Positions 1 to 33,762 of a stretch of DNA of 64,000 nucleotides are shown here, piece by piece. Within the stretch, counting starts at the first letter, position 1. Each line of letters starts with the position of its first letter. The notes below the pieces were generated by a model. That model saw nothing but the letters and a program-made list of their open reading frames with translations. It made no database searches and was not told the DNA's origin. The DNA is from Antennarius striatus. Taxonomy: Eukaryota > Chordata > Actinopteri > Lophiiformes > Antennariidae. The position numbers were made by a program, and so were the translations under genes. The DNA is taken from NCBI RefSeq assembly GCF_040054535.1, contig NC_090781.1, forward strand, positions 9,241,982-9,305,981. The letters are read 5' to 3'.

Positions 1-366
1 CCAATTCGATAGAGGGCTGTTCTCCATCATCTACTTCCTGCAAAGGTTTCAAAGAAAGTGGCAGCTTTTAAATTTTATCTCTGGAGAGGCAAAACTCGCA
101 ATTTATGTGACCAGGAAGAGGAGAATTGAAAACAATACTGTTCAAGAAGCAGCTACTGTTTTTTGCTGTAACATCAGATGTCGCTTAAAACTGGAATTTG
201 GTTTCTATAAAATGACAAAAGACCTGAATAACTTTAGGAACATCTGGTGTCACAAAAATGTCCTATGCACTTTAGTTGATGATCAACTCACTTTTTCAAA
301 CTTCCTGATATAATGCACTAATTTTTAAATTGTATTTCCTTTCATTTATTTTTTCTTAGTGTTTTT

Positions 367-530
367 GAAGCACTTTAGTACTTTCAACTAATGAAAAATT
401 GTAAAGTTTCTGAATGTGATTGAAGTTTTTTGCAAAAAAATCTTTTTCTTCTTCTGAAGCACTTTAGTGCTTTCATCTAATGTAAAATTGTAAAATGTTT
501 GAATGTGATTAAAGTGTTTTTGCAAAAATA
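367..530. repeat. Two-copy tandem duplication, period 89 bp
   Basis: A block starting 'gaagcactttagtactttca' at 367 recurs as 'gaagcactttagtgctttca' at 456. The following text (ctaatg, aaattgtaaa, gaatgtgatt, ttttgcaaaaa) is in the same order in both copies. A few substitutions separate them, so the duplication is not brand new. No coding potential is seen. Confidence 0.85.
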
Positions 531-1577
531 AAAAATAAAAATTTGCAAAGGTTTAAGCACCAAAGTGTATCACCTCTGTTCCCATTAAAATTAATTTTAC
601 ATAAGTTCTCTCATTATCATTTATCTTCCTAATTCTCTATCTTTTGTATGAAGAATTAATCAAATACTGTAATCAAAAAGCATATAACAAGTACCCTTGC
701 CTCACCGTAAAATACTTAATTTCAGTTAATTACACAGTATTGTAACATGATTATATTTTGACCTTAAAATGTTCAAAAACCTTAATTTGTTCTCTATCTT
801 TTTTGTGTCTTTATGTACCGATCTTTATGCATGCCATTTGTTGGTATTGAGATATTTTCTTGAGATTAGAATCTCCATTATTTTTATTTTTTTTCAGCTA
901 AAATCTATTGAACTCCAATTTGCCAAAAGCATGCAACAAACTCACTATTATTACAACAGTGTAGCAGCAGGATGGAGTGTTGTACTAAATGTGTGATACC
1001 TTGTTTGACTTTTGGCAACCACAGTAATTATTTTCTAGGAGTTAGATACCAGAGGATCTGGAAATCCTAAATTTTAAATGTAGTGCATAAATGCATTTTG
1101 CATGACAAGATGCTGTTACAAAAATGTATTTGCCTCAGAAAGATGGATTAATCAAAAGTGGAAAATTATCCTTTAAACATCACAAATTGCAAATTTGAGC
1201 AGCACAAAATATGCCATGTCTAGATTGTGAGTGTTATATTTATTAACTGAATATCACTAACAGTTATATTCATGCGAGCATCAAGAACCTTTTTAAGCTC
1301 TGACTGTCAGAAAGCTAAAATCCCCTAACTTTACCATCACATTTCACCTCCAGCTTTGATAAAATCCTGCTATTTCTGTTCATGCCCAGTAGTCCGTGTC
1401 TCAATGTTGAATTTTCAGCCACACATGATGATGATGATGTCATCATTCTAAGGCACACAGCCAATAAGAATCTTCGGGGTGGGGAAGTCAATCACAGGTC
1501 ACCAGAAAAAATGTTGGCCGATTAGAACCTATAGCTTTAGTGATCAGCTATAGTTGAAACATGTGAAAGTGCAGCAG

Positions 1578-1606
1578 ATGTGGGTCTAGTTAACCTAGAC
1601 CCACAT
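1578..1606. repeat. Perfect 12-bp inverted repeat with 5-nt spacer
   Basis: The left arm 1578-1589 (atgtgggtctag) is the exact reverse complement of 1595-1606 (ctagacccacat), around the spacer ttaac. It could form a cruciform or an RNA hairpin. No TIR/TSD arrangement of a transposon is visible around it. Confidence 0.85.
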
Positions 1607-4564
1607 GACACATGCATTCATAATGTATGTCATGTTTTTTTCTGTTGTTTGTACATCCTTTTTACAACCATTAAAACTTATAGGAATGATAATGAGAGTT
1701 TTTGGCTTTCCTCTGTATTGTTCTTTGAGAGGATGGATGAGGACATGTGTGGGTGGCAGTGAAGGGTGAGGAGAGGGGAAGCAAGGACACTGAGCAAACA
1801 GCACAGCTGAGAAGTACAATGGACTGAGTCAAAGGAAAAGGAGGAGAGAGCAAAGAAAGCAGATAGGTATGACGTAAAAAAGTTAGTGGGTGTAGCACTT
1901 TCTCTCAATATTAGAGGAGTGAGACAGATCAGGAATGTTGTGTACATGCCTCAGCGCTTAGTGGCTTAAATATTCATATTCAATCTGCCTACTGGAGCAG
2001 GTGAGCCACAGCGGACAGAGGAGAGGAGGTTGCAACATGGAAATGTATTCAATGATCGACAATTTCTCTCCTCAGAAACATTTAACTTGTGCTTGACATG
2101 TAACAGAACTTTTAATGTAAAGACTTTGTCTTTATGCTTATTTCTCACTGCTTTGCATCATGATTACAAACGGGCACAACGGGTATGCACAACATTCAAA
2201 CAGTATTTGAATAACATTCACTTTTATTTGCTCAGGATTTCACTGGAGCTTCAATCGCAGAGTCAAACCTACTCCAAGAATCGTGGCTATGAAAAACATT
2301 CATCCGCCTCATTGGTGAACTGAGAGCAGTTCCACATCAAGGACAGCTCCTGTAGTGTATAGAGGTTGTTTCTTGCTCTGACACCTAATTACTGAATAAA
2401 CTAAACAACTCTCAGGGAGTGCAAGCTTCCTCTAAGGCAGTGCAGTCGCTGCCATTACGTCTGAAAGGAACACTCCTGTGAAATTTTAACCCCTACTGTG
2501 GCCATAAATACCTGCCTCTCAAACCACATTCATGTCATTGTTAGTTTGAGGATCAAGAATAGTCTTTTTAACTGATGGCTGGTTTTCTCAGGATGCAACT
2601 TGGTAAATTTTGAAGATGCACATATGAGTCAGCAGAGTTTAATTTACAGTTTTAATGTTCAGTGCGGGTCAAAGGTTACTAGTTAACTCGAACTAGGTCA
2701 TTTGTGTGAGGTTTTTACATTTAAACATTTTGGTTCTGGCGATCATAATTTGATGTGAACATTTTGAGACATCATTGTGTAACTTATCCAAGCATTGTGA
2801 ACATTATTCATGAGATCATGGTATGGAAAATAATCTTTATAACAAATCAAGACAATGATCCAGATCTCAATCTAATGTAGTGGATTATTCCTCGGGCCGT
2901 TTCCTACCACTCCAAACATATTGCATTAAATCCATTCATAACTTTTTTTATCTTGACAAACAAACAACGCCTCCTCAGCACAGGAAAATATTTAGTAATA
3001 TTTCCTACTTGGAGCGTTTAAGACATGAGAGAGAGGGGGAGAGGAAACAGGCTTCAGTGACTCAGTGATTGTCTGTCACTCAACCCTCACATTCACTGTG
3101 TCCTCTCAGTGAATGAATCACCAAACACGAGCCATTTGCTCACAGTGAAAGGATCTGCCTCGATATTTCTGGTTTCACCAGGCAGTGTAAACCCCTGAAG
3201 GAGTGAGAGCACAGAATTTCCATGAAGTACCAGATAATGCAAACTGATTAAGGTTACACCTTCTTTTTCAGGAGTTCTACGAACTTATTTGCTTTGATTT
3301 CTCCGGTCCTTCTTTCACACTGTCTAGACAGAGATTGATTATTTTGCTTTAAGGTATGTGTCATTTTTAAAAGTTTTGAGACATACAGTATGATTTTGAC
3401 AGGTCTGCCACCAGAGTTTTTACAATGAAGATAAATGCAATTTAATTTATGGCATTTACTGCTTTGGAAAATGAGTTTCTTAGAAACAGCAGCAGACTTT
3501 CATTTTCAACACAATACATTTGTTACTATCTCTTAAAGATAGTCTGTTCTGTTTGTTCAATGATGTATTTGTTTTTCTCTACAGTGCAGGTCTAATCATT
3601 CTGCTTTTAATTCTATTGAAGCAAAAGAAATAATACGCTACAAACTTTGATTTTTTTGTGTATTTATTTTAGAAATTTTGGATAAATGAGGAAACAGACC
3701 TAAACTGAGTGAAGTGCATTTGTTCACATTTCAGTCAGAAATGAAATCAGAGGTCTTTGTGTGAATAGAATTCTAAACAAACTTTCATTTTTCAGGTATT
3801 TAAAGCTCCCAGAAGACAATCGAGCTATTTAAAAGACAGATTTCAGTGGAGAGCTGCTGGTCATGTATTTCCGGCATGGTCTGATGCATTTTAATGCAAA
3901 TGCACACAACAGTCATGAGCACATTAAACCTCACAGGTTAAGCAGCTTAACTACAAAATAATGGAGGCTAAGGCAGTAATCCCCAGCACTTGGTTTAACA
4001 AGATATTTCTATTCTCCCCACAATTTGCACCATTTTAGGCCCTTAGTTGTGATAAAGTGAACATGTGCTTGCTTTCAGGCCTATATGTTTGCTCTGTTTT
4101 CAACTGGAACAAGTAAAAAAACACATTTTCATACAAGCAAACAGCTCTTGATCTTATTGGCAGTCAATAATTATTTGAATGTAGCTATTCTTATTACCAG
4201 AAGAATGGAGTTCTCTTGCACAGTCCTAAAAGGAGCACCAGACAACATTTCCATTTAAAATCTATTCATAAATGGTCAAAGGGTGGCAGTTTCAAACATC
4301 AGTCAGTAGCTTGAGTGATAAACTAGACCAGTGGTTCTTGACAATCTGAAGTCAAGGACTTCTTAACCACCATTCAGTTTCGTTTATTATGATTTGAGAT
4401 GTTTTACTCCAGAAACTGCACACAAATTACCCCCAAATAATCCTATTTCACCACTGCTTCTCAGTGGAATTATTGTGAAAACAGATTAATCATCATGGAA
4501 TAATATCATTAGTCTGTTCAGTAGCTGATCTCATCTCTGCAGCAAATGTTTGCGTAACTAAAAA

Positions 4565-4865
4565 CATCCATCCATTTTCTACCGCCTATCCGTAGTCGGG
4601 TCGCGGGGGCAGCAGCTTCAACAAAGAGCAGCATACTTCTCTTTCCCACATCCGCCAACTCTGTCTGGGGGATCCCAAGGCGTTTCCAGGCCCGTGTTGA
4701 GATATAATCCCTCCACCTGGTGCTGGGTCTGCCCCGAGGTCTCCTCCCAGCTGGACATGCCAGAAACACCTCCCTAGGGAGGCGCCCTGGAGGTATCCGC
4801 ACCAGATGCCCAAACCACCTCAGCTGACTCCTTTCCACTCGATGGAGCAGCAAACTCTAATCTTA
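4565..4865 (-). mobile_element. 5'-truncated L2/Maui-like LINE (3' end of reverse transcriptase ORF)
   Basis: On the minus strand the translation gives the typical C-terminal tail of fish L2-type LINE polyprotein: QLRWFGHLVR, then a PPGRLPREVF-like segment and GRRPRGRPSTRWRDY. About 25 residues after the GRP motif the frame shifts by one; the expected ending (EREV..SLLKLLPPRPDYG, stop) continues in the neighbouring frame, so this copy is dead. The element's 3' end faces low coordinates, at the characteristic 'catccatccattttctaccg' tail (plus-strand view) starting at 4565. Everything upstream of the last ~85 codons is missing, as expected for 5'-truncated retrotransposition. Assignment to L2/Maui is from memory of the tail sequence, not a search. 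Confidence 0.85.
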
Positions 4866-5680
4866 GCCTCTCTAATCAAAACCGTGTAAAAACAATGCTG
4901 ATAAAGCCCATATGCCAACTCACCACCACCATATGCCTCAAACAACAACACCTCCACCAATTAATATGTGTCAAAAATATATATTTAAATTCTTCAGTAC
5001 GACCTGTTTCCTTATGTCTACTGCAGAAATCCAAATCCTCTCTGATGTTTTTGTGTTCTGAAGTTCAAGTTAACTTTGCTGCATCAAATAGTTGAAAATG
5101 AAGTCTCCTCAGATTTCCCTGTCTCTGTTATTTTCATTGTTACTATTCTTCTGACCCATCAGGCAAGACTTATCAAGAGTATTTCAATCAGGGCAGACTT
5201 TCTGTGGTTCAGTGAGCTCACTTTTGACTTTCCATTTGGAGTTAATTTTCTTTTGGGGGTGGAAGCATCTTTTGTTGTAACCAAACAACATGAGGAAATG
5301 TACAGTACATCTTCTTTCACATCAGGGTCCTGGACTTCCTCTATAGGACACAATGAGGATTGACACATGGTGTCTGCAGTACAAATACTAGCATGGCAAT
5401 TTTGTTGTGGTCATAAATGCTGATAGCTAGATTAATATGAATTCACTCCATGAACACAGTAAGCTAATTTTTTTTTTTCTCATGGCATCAATATTTTCAG
5501 ATGTGAGAGTAATTTATCTGTGTTGTATACACAAGGATAAATGGAAAAAGGCCATTTTTGATATTATTATAAAGTAATATTCTTTGCTCAGAATGATGGC
5601 ACAATTAAATCAGATATATTATCCGTTTCTGGTCTATGTTTACATCACATAAATATTTCAACCTCCTGATCACCTTATAG

Positions 5681-6198
5681 CAGGGGTGTCAAACGAATTT
5701 TCACCATGGGCCACATCACCATAGTGGCTGTCCTCAAAAGGCCAGATGTAACATATTAATGTAACTCCATGTAACTCAATGTAATGTAACATAAAAGTAG
5801 CTACTCCTTAATGGAAAATAAGTCTGAATTTATCAGTTATTTAAGTTACAAACATTACAGTTACACAGAAAAAAAACAACAACATGTTTGCTTGTTGTTG
5901 TGTTATAACAAATTATTTTAATTTGTCAGTTTAAGAAACCTACAGAAATCCATCAAGTCAAGGATCAAACTATCCAATAAATAAAGAAAAACACAAGTTA
6001 GGACATTAACTTTGTTCAAAACGTTTTTGTCTGAGTTAAAACGGGCTTGATTACTGAATTGTGGGAATGTAGTTTTGGTCAAAGCACACTTTTGACCTAT
6101 GTAGTTTTAGAAACTCTGACTCTTTATGCTCTCGCGGACCACATAAAATGATGTGATGGGCCACATTTGGGCCCCGGGCCTTAAGTTTGACACATGTG
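5681..6198. mobile_element. Non-autonomous hAT transposon (MITE), 518 bp, with perfect TSD
   Basis: The element begins CAGGGGTGTCAAAC and ends GTTTGACACATGTG, an imperfect terminal inverted repeat. It is flanked on both sides by the identical 8-mer ccttatag (5673-5680 and 6199-6206), the target duplication length of the hAT superfamily. The inside has no transposase frame. The 'gggccacat' text near both ends is typical of this abundant vertebrate family. A second copy's head lies at 56043. Confidence 0.92.
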
Positions 6199-7179
6199 CC
6201 TTATAGCTTCAAATCTTATCAAATATTCATTTATATTTTCTGATTGCACTGCAGTGACAGAAAATGTGACCAGTGGACCCAATTTGTATGTTAAACATGC
6301 TATTTTGTAGGAATGTTCTCAGGTCTCATCCTCCTGATATAAAGAAATAGCGGTGATTGGTAAAAGTTAACATTGACGCCCCAACAGATAGAAATAGTGG
6401 CGCACGGAGGCCACACGGTGGCGCACAAACTGCACAACAGGGTATGTCATTCTGCTCTCTTCAAAATAAAACTTAATAAAGGTGACGTCTGAGTTGAATG
6501 ATGGCTTATTTGATGAGAAGATGTACACTCGGAACCAATCACAGCCTCATGTTATACAAAACAGGTGTCTTTCGAGGTATATATATAAACTTTAAACTAT
6601 TTTTTTCCCTTTACTCTTAAATGCCAACGCCACTCCCAAAAAAGATGTCTACAGAAATATTTGGTGAACACAGCGTGGTTCATCAATAATTTCACTTTTT
6701 TATAATTTCTTTCTATTAAACTCCTATTGATACGCAGCCATTTACAGCTTGGATTATTTGTAGGCTCGCATTAATGTGAAATCAATAAATTACTACGTTC
6801 ATCATTGATTATTTTAAATCAGTATTGAGGACTGTTGCAATTAAAATATCAACCACGAGGTGGCGCAGAGCGACAATTAGTCGAATTCGAATCTCCAAAA
6901 GCAATGACGTATTTATGCAAGTGTTTTCTCAACTCGCTTGATATTCTAAGATTTTTTTTTTTAAACCAACCTGAACGATTGACCTCATGTAAGCGCAACA
7001 GGACGTCATGTGATGATTATTTATTACAATCAGATGATTATGTGGTTTACATGAGATCATGTAATTTTAAAAAAATAATTGGAAATGCATTTCCCCACGT
7101 TGATCACCACAGCTTTAAGTACAGCAGTAGTAGTGTCTGCATACTTGGGAGTAAAGTTTCCTTCTCACTTCCATCGCCC

Positions 7180-7222
7180 TTCTCCTCCTCCTCCTCCTCC
7201 TCCTCCTCTTCCTCCTCCTCCT
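7180..7222. repeat. (TCC)n tract near the arhgef26 first exon
   Basis: A run of tcc trinucleotides with one tctt interruption lies about 200 bp before the first splice donor. Pyrimidine-rich tracts like this are common near vertebrate promoters. Whether it is inside the first exon is unknown because the transcription start cannot be read from sequence alone. Confidence 0.85.
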
Positions 7223-7229
7223 GCATACA

Positions 7230-7424
7230 AACTGCTCAGCGCTGTCAGCGCCGCTTCAAACGCGCACGCTGCTGCCGACCTGAGAACTAACAGACACACG
7301 GATTTAATCCCACTTCATTCTCTTTCTATTCCGCTTTTAATGAAGACTGTCAACTTTGCCAAAAAAGGGATTATTTTACAACAGGTGCAATGATCGCGTT
7401 CTACAAGAGCTCAACTGATTAGAG
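7230..7424 (+). other. arhgef26: arhgef26 non-coding exon 1 (5' end approximate)
   Basis: The 3' border is a strong donor, AGAG|gtaagt, with GT at 7425-7426. It pairs with the acceptor ctttag at 7871-7876, so the next exon starts at 7877 and carries the start codon 95 nt later. The 5' border is only a guess. Two short upstream ORFs overlap by ATGA: 7340-7393 (17 codons plus stop) and 7390-7422 (10 codons plus stop). Confidence 0.5.
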
Positions 7425-7876
7425 GTAAGTTCTGGTTTCAAACCCTTTAGAGAATTAGTTTAATCTGAAAAATAATTAGTGCTATAAATATTGACTTGTG
7501 TGTGCCTGGTTGATACAAATAAAATTCAAGAGCAGATTGTTTAGGGTATTCAAAAAAAACCCCCAAAAAACAGATCTTAAACTCACCACTGTGGCCCGTT
7601 TTGAATACACTGTTTGAGACGTCCTGCAAGCTGTGTTTTTGAAATAAGGCCAGTTCACCCCAGTGAACATATACAAAAACATTATGAGCTGTCTCTGCTT
7701 GCTTGGCCTCTGATTTTTTTTTCTTTGTAATTCAGAAACTTTTGCCTCTCGTGTTCATAAATTCAGCTGCCAGTATCTAGACTTAATGTCTGTTAATGAG
7801 TAAACTTTGAGAATTTGGACACTGCTCTCAGCTGTCTGACACTGATTGGTGTCCCTGTCGTTTGTTTACCCTTTAG
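7425..7876 (+). other. arhgef26 intron 1 (in 5' UTR)
   Basis: Intron with gtaagt donor and ctttag acceptor. No repeat or coding segment recognised. Confidence 0.6.
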
Positions 7877-7971
7877 GGGGAAGATCAGGTCTCCTGAGGG
7901 GCTACAGTGCTTGCTCTGTGAACTCAGAGTTTGAACAGAGCTGGTGAAGAACACACAGACCCTCTAAGGTC

Positions 7972-31142
<23,171 letters not shown>

Positions 31143-32660
31143 GCAGAATGACTTGATGATTTTTCATCATCTGTTTAAGAGAGCCTTTTACGGAGCAGTG
31201 ACCTAGAACTGCAACAGTGGTGGTATAAAATGACCCAACTCCAAGGACAGTTCTGGTCCAGTCCTGAGTGGGCAGGTCTACTTGACTCTTTACATACGGC
31301 TAAATATGAAGACTTCCTCTCAGCCCCCTCTATGTATCAGGCAAACTCAGATTCAAAGCCATGACTGCGCTACACAAATGCAGTGGCAGACCAGCGTTTT
31401 CCCTAATTACTGATTGGTCTCTGTGCGTGGGATGGAGTGAGTGGGATCTGTCGCACTCCTTTTTTTTTTTTTCCATGGTTGGATAGAAAACTTCACACCC
31501 ACATCCAGCCACTGCTTTCAGCACCCGGCTGCATGACGATAGGTGTGAAACTTGTAAAATGCAAAAATAAATAAATACATAAATTATACAGGTTTCTTAG
31601 ATGCAAGTAATGTGACTACACAACCAGCACAAGAAGTAATCTGAAAATGAGCACAGCCTAATGTGTGCTTTGGTAATTAGGCTCAGATCCTGTGATTAAG
31701 AGCTTCTCCAGTAACAGAGTAACTATGAAGACTCTCAAAGTGATGATAAGGCAAGAGAGCATGGTTGGCAGCTTTATTATCTTCTGAAAACTTGTATGAA
31801 TTGTATCTGTTCGTTGTTACAATATGTACAGGAAAACACAATAGGGCTAAGCTGCAAAAGAAACAAATGGATTGTTTGAATCTGTGGCACTTTGTGTAAA
31901 TATCAAGACTTAAATTACTTGGATAATGAATTAAAGTCAACTGGATGTATAACTAAATGTGTAATTAGCAGGCTTAGCGTCTGCTCTATGCTTACTGTTT
32001 GTCACCACAGAATGTCAACAACATGAATTATATCCTAGATTTGTGTCACAGACGCCATTTTTCTCTTCATTCACTCAATGATTTGGACAGCCTGAAAATA
32101 TCACACTTTGTCAGCCGGAGGTGTTTATATTAATTTCCCCCCTCAGGATTTATATCTGTTGTGTTAAAGAGAGGAGCTGAAACTGTGTGCGTGGCTGATG
32201 GTGAGATTGGAAGTAAAAAAGAAGCCCTGCTCTTAATGTGATTGTCCAGTGTGAGTCATCTTTTTACTGCTGCCAAGCTCAGCCAGAGGAAATAAATGGC
32301 CCGACCAGCGTGCGATGATAACACCATCCATCAAGCACACCGCTCTGGCCACAGTCCAAATGAAGACCACAACTGTTGAGACACGTGAAGCGAGGTATGA
32401 GGGCGACAGGTAGGAAGTCCGGTGTACAGAGCCTGGAGAAAGCAGACGAGGCTTTGCATTTGCACTGAGGGGAAATTGGCAATGAAATATCTTGTAATTG
32501 CTGTGAATAATCTATGTACATGTAAACATGTAAAACAAGCTTTAATTGTAACATACATTTTTTTCTCAAATACAGATGTATTTCACTGAAAAATATAAGC
32601 TTAATTTTTTTTAGGATGTGCTATCAATAGTATAACTTGGAATAAAGAAAAGTCACTTTT
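31143..32660 (+). other. arhgef26: Probable arhgef26 3' UTR
   Basis: No coding frame after the stop. AATAAA hexamers occur at 31567-31572 (in an aataaataaatac run) and 32641-32646. The latter fits a 1.5-kb UTR ending just short of the dhx36 3' end. Which signal is used cannot be told. Confidence 0.45.
32641..32646 (+). terminator. Candidate arhgef26 poly(A) signal AATAAA
   Basis: Canonical hexamer followed by a T/G-rich stretch (ctctggtgatgtttgg) about 20 nt on, the usual downstream element. Confidence 0.5.
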
Positions 32661-32722
32661 ATTCCTCTGGTGATGTTTGGAATTTCAAACAAAAATATCT
32701 GGTGAAGGTGGTACATCTTTTC

Positions 32723-32740
32723 TTTATTGTGCATTTTATT
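32723..32740 (-). terminator. Candidate dhx36 poly(A) signals (two AATAAA on minus strand)
   Basis: Minus-strand AATAAA at 32728-32723 and 32740-32735, about 150 nt after the dhx36 stop codon. Another lies at 32663-32658. Confidence 0.5.
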
Positions 32741-32886
32741 TAGTAGCAATGCTGACACAAGAAATATACAAACTAAACAATAAAATAATGTACAGCAAAT
32801 ATTTGAGCATGAAATGGTCCTAGCAAAATGAATAAGTCATTCAAGTGCAGAACTCCCTTCATAGCCAGCCAATGAAACGGTCATAT

Positions 32887-33117
32887 CTAATCATCGTCAT
32901 CGTCATCACTGTTGAAGTAAACGTGTTGTCCCCTCTGGGCAGATGGTCGTGTCCTGTCATAGTCTTGAGCGCTGGCTGCAGGCTTCTCTTGAGTGGTGAT
33001 GAGGTCCACGATGGCTGTGAAGACTGCACAGTCTTTAGACTGAGAGTTTTGCCAGTCCACAGGGGCGGGGTTACGAATTTTGTCCTCCAGTCGAGAATCC
33101 AACTCTTTCTTGAGACT
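32887..33117 (-). CDS. dhx36: dhx36 exon 26 (C-terminus and stop)
   Basis: Acceptor ctcaaaag. Encodes [38 protein letters not shown], and a divergent tail ending in six Asp codons (gay repeat) and TAG. Confidence 0.95.
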   Translation of the reverse strand, partial: SLKKELDSRLEDKIRNPAPVDWQNSQSKDCAVFTAIVDLITTQEKPAASAQDYDRTRPSAQRGQHVYFNSDDDDDD

Positions 33118-33730
33118 CTTTTGAGAAAAACATGAAAGAAAGGTTTAATGAGCAGAAATGAATTAATATCAATGTGGTCGGAGCTTTGTTGATCTGCATG
33201 AGCTACCTTGACAAGATGAGCAATGCGTGCCGGGGATCTGAAGACAATCCACTGGTCCACTGCCACAGTCTCCTGGCCGTCGTCTCTTTGGATTGTGATG
33301 TCTCCCCCGAAGAACAGAAGTGAGAATGGGGACACCTCTGTGCAGTCGTACAAGAAGATCTGTGGACACATAGATGCGGATGATGACGAGCGATGAAACA
33401 TGCTCACAAACCCTGTGACAGACAGTGGCATTATTATGACACAGCATGGCTCGCAGCGATTCTGTGCTGTGGGCTAAAAACACCTTATTAGTGAGGAAGG
33501 TTTGAAGTGTGTTTCCCTGCCTCCAGCATGAGGAGAACTGTAACCGTACACTGAATATGAACCTTCCAAATGCATCCTGCAAAGCAGATGGCATTTCTTG
33601 TTGATAATCAAATGAAAACTACATTTGTCACAAAAAAAAGAGATATAATTACATGCAAAAATAATAAAAGTAATAACATAATAATAACAACAATAGTGAT
33701 ATAATAAGATAATAACAAATAATAATGATG

Positions 33731-33762
<32 letters not shown>

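Larger units (their letters stand above)
1..7200. other. Intergenic DNA upstream of arhgef26
   Basis: No coding exon is recognised in this AT-rich stretch. Its open frames are short, have no recognisable domain and show no splice-supported continuation. What it does hold is listed separately: an 89-bp tandem duplication, a 12-bp-arm palindrome, an L2-like LINE tail and a complete hAT MITE. Distal regulatory elements of arhgef26 may be here, but single-sequence inspection cannot show them. Confidence 0.7.

Noticed and set aside
6846..6900. tRNA-like text (ggtggcgcagagcg..cgaattcgaatc) as a tRNA gene or SINE head
   Set aside because: A-box and B-box spacing and the acceptor stem do not fit a tRNA; no tail or duplication seen.
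32859..33431. 190-codon minus-strand frame taken as one exon
   Set aside because: Only 33207-33359 belongs to DHX36 in this frame; the last exon is read in a shifted frame after a genuine intron (33118-33206).
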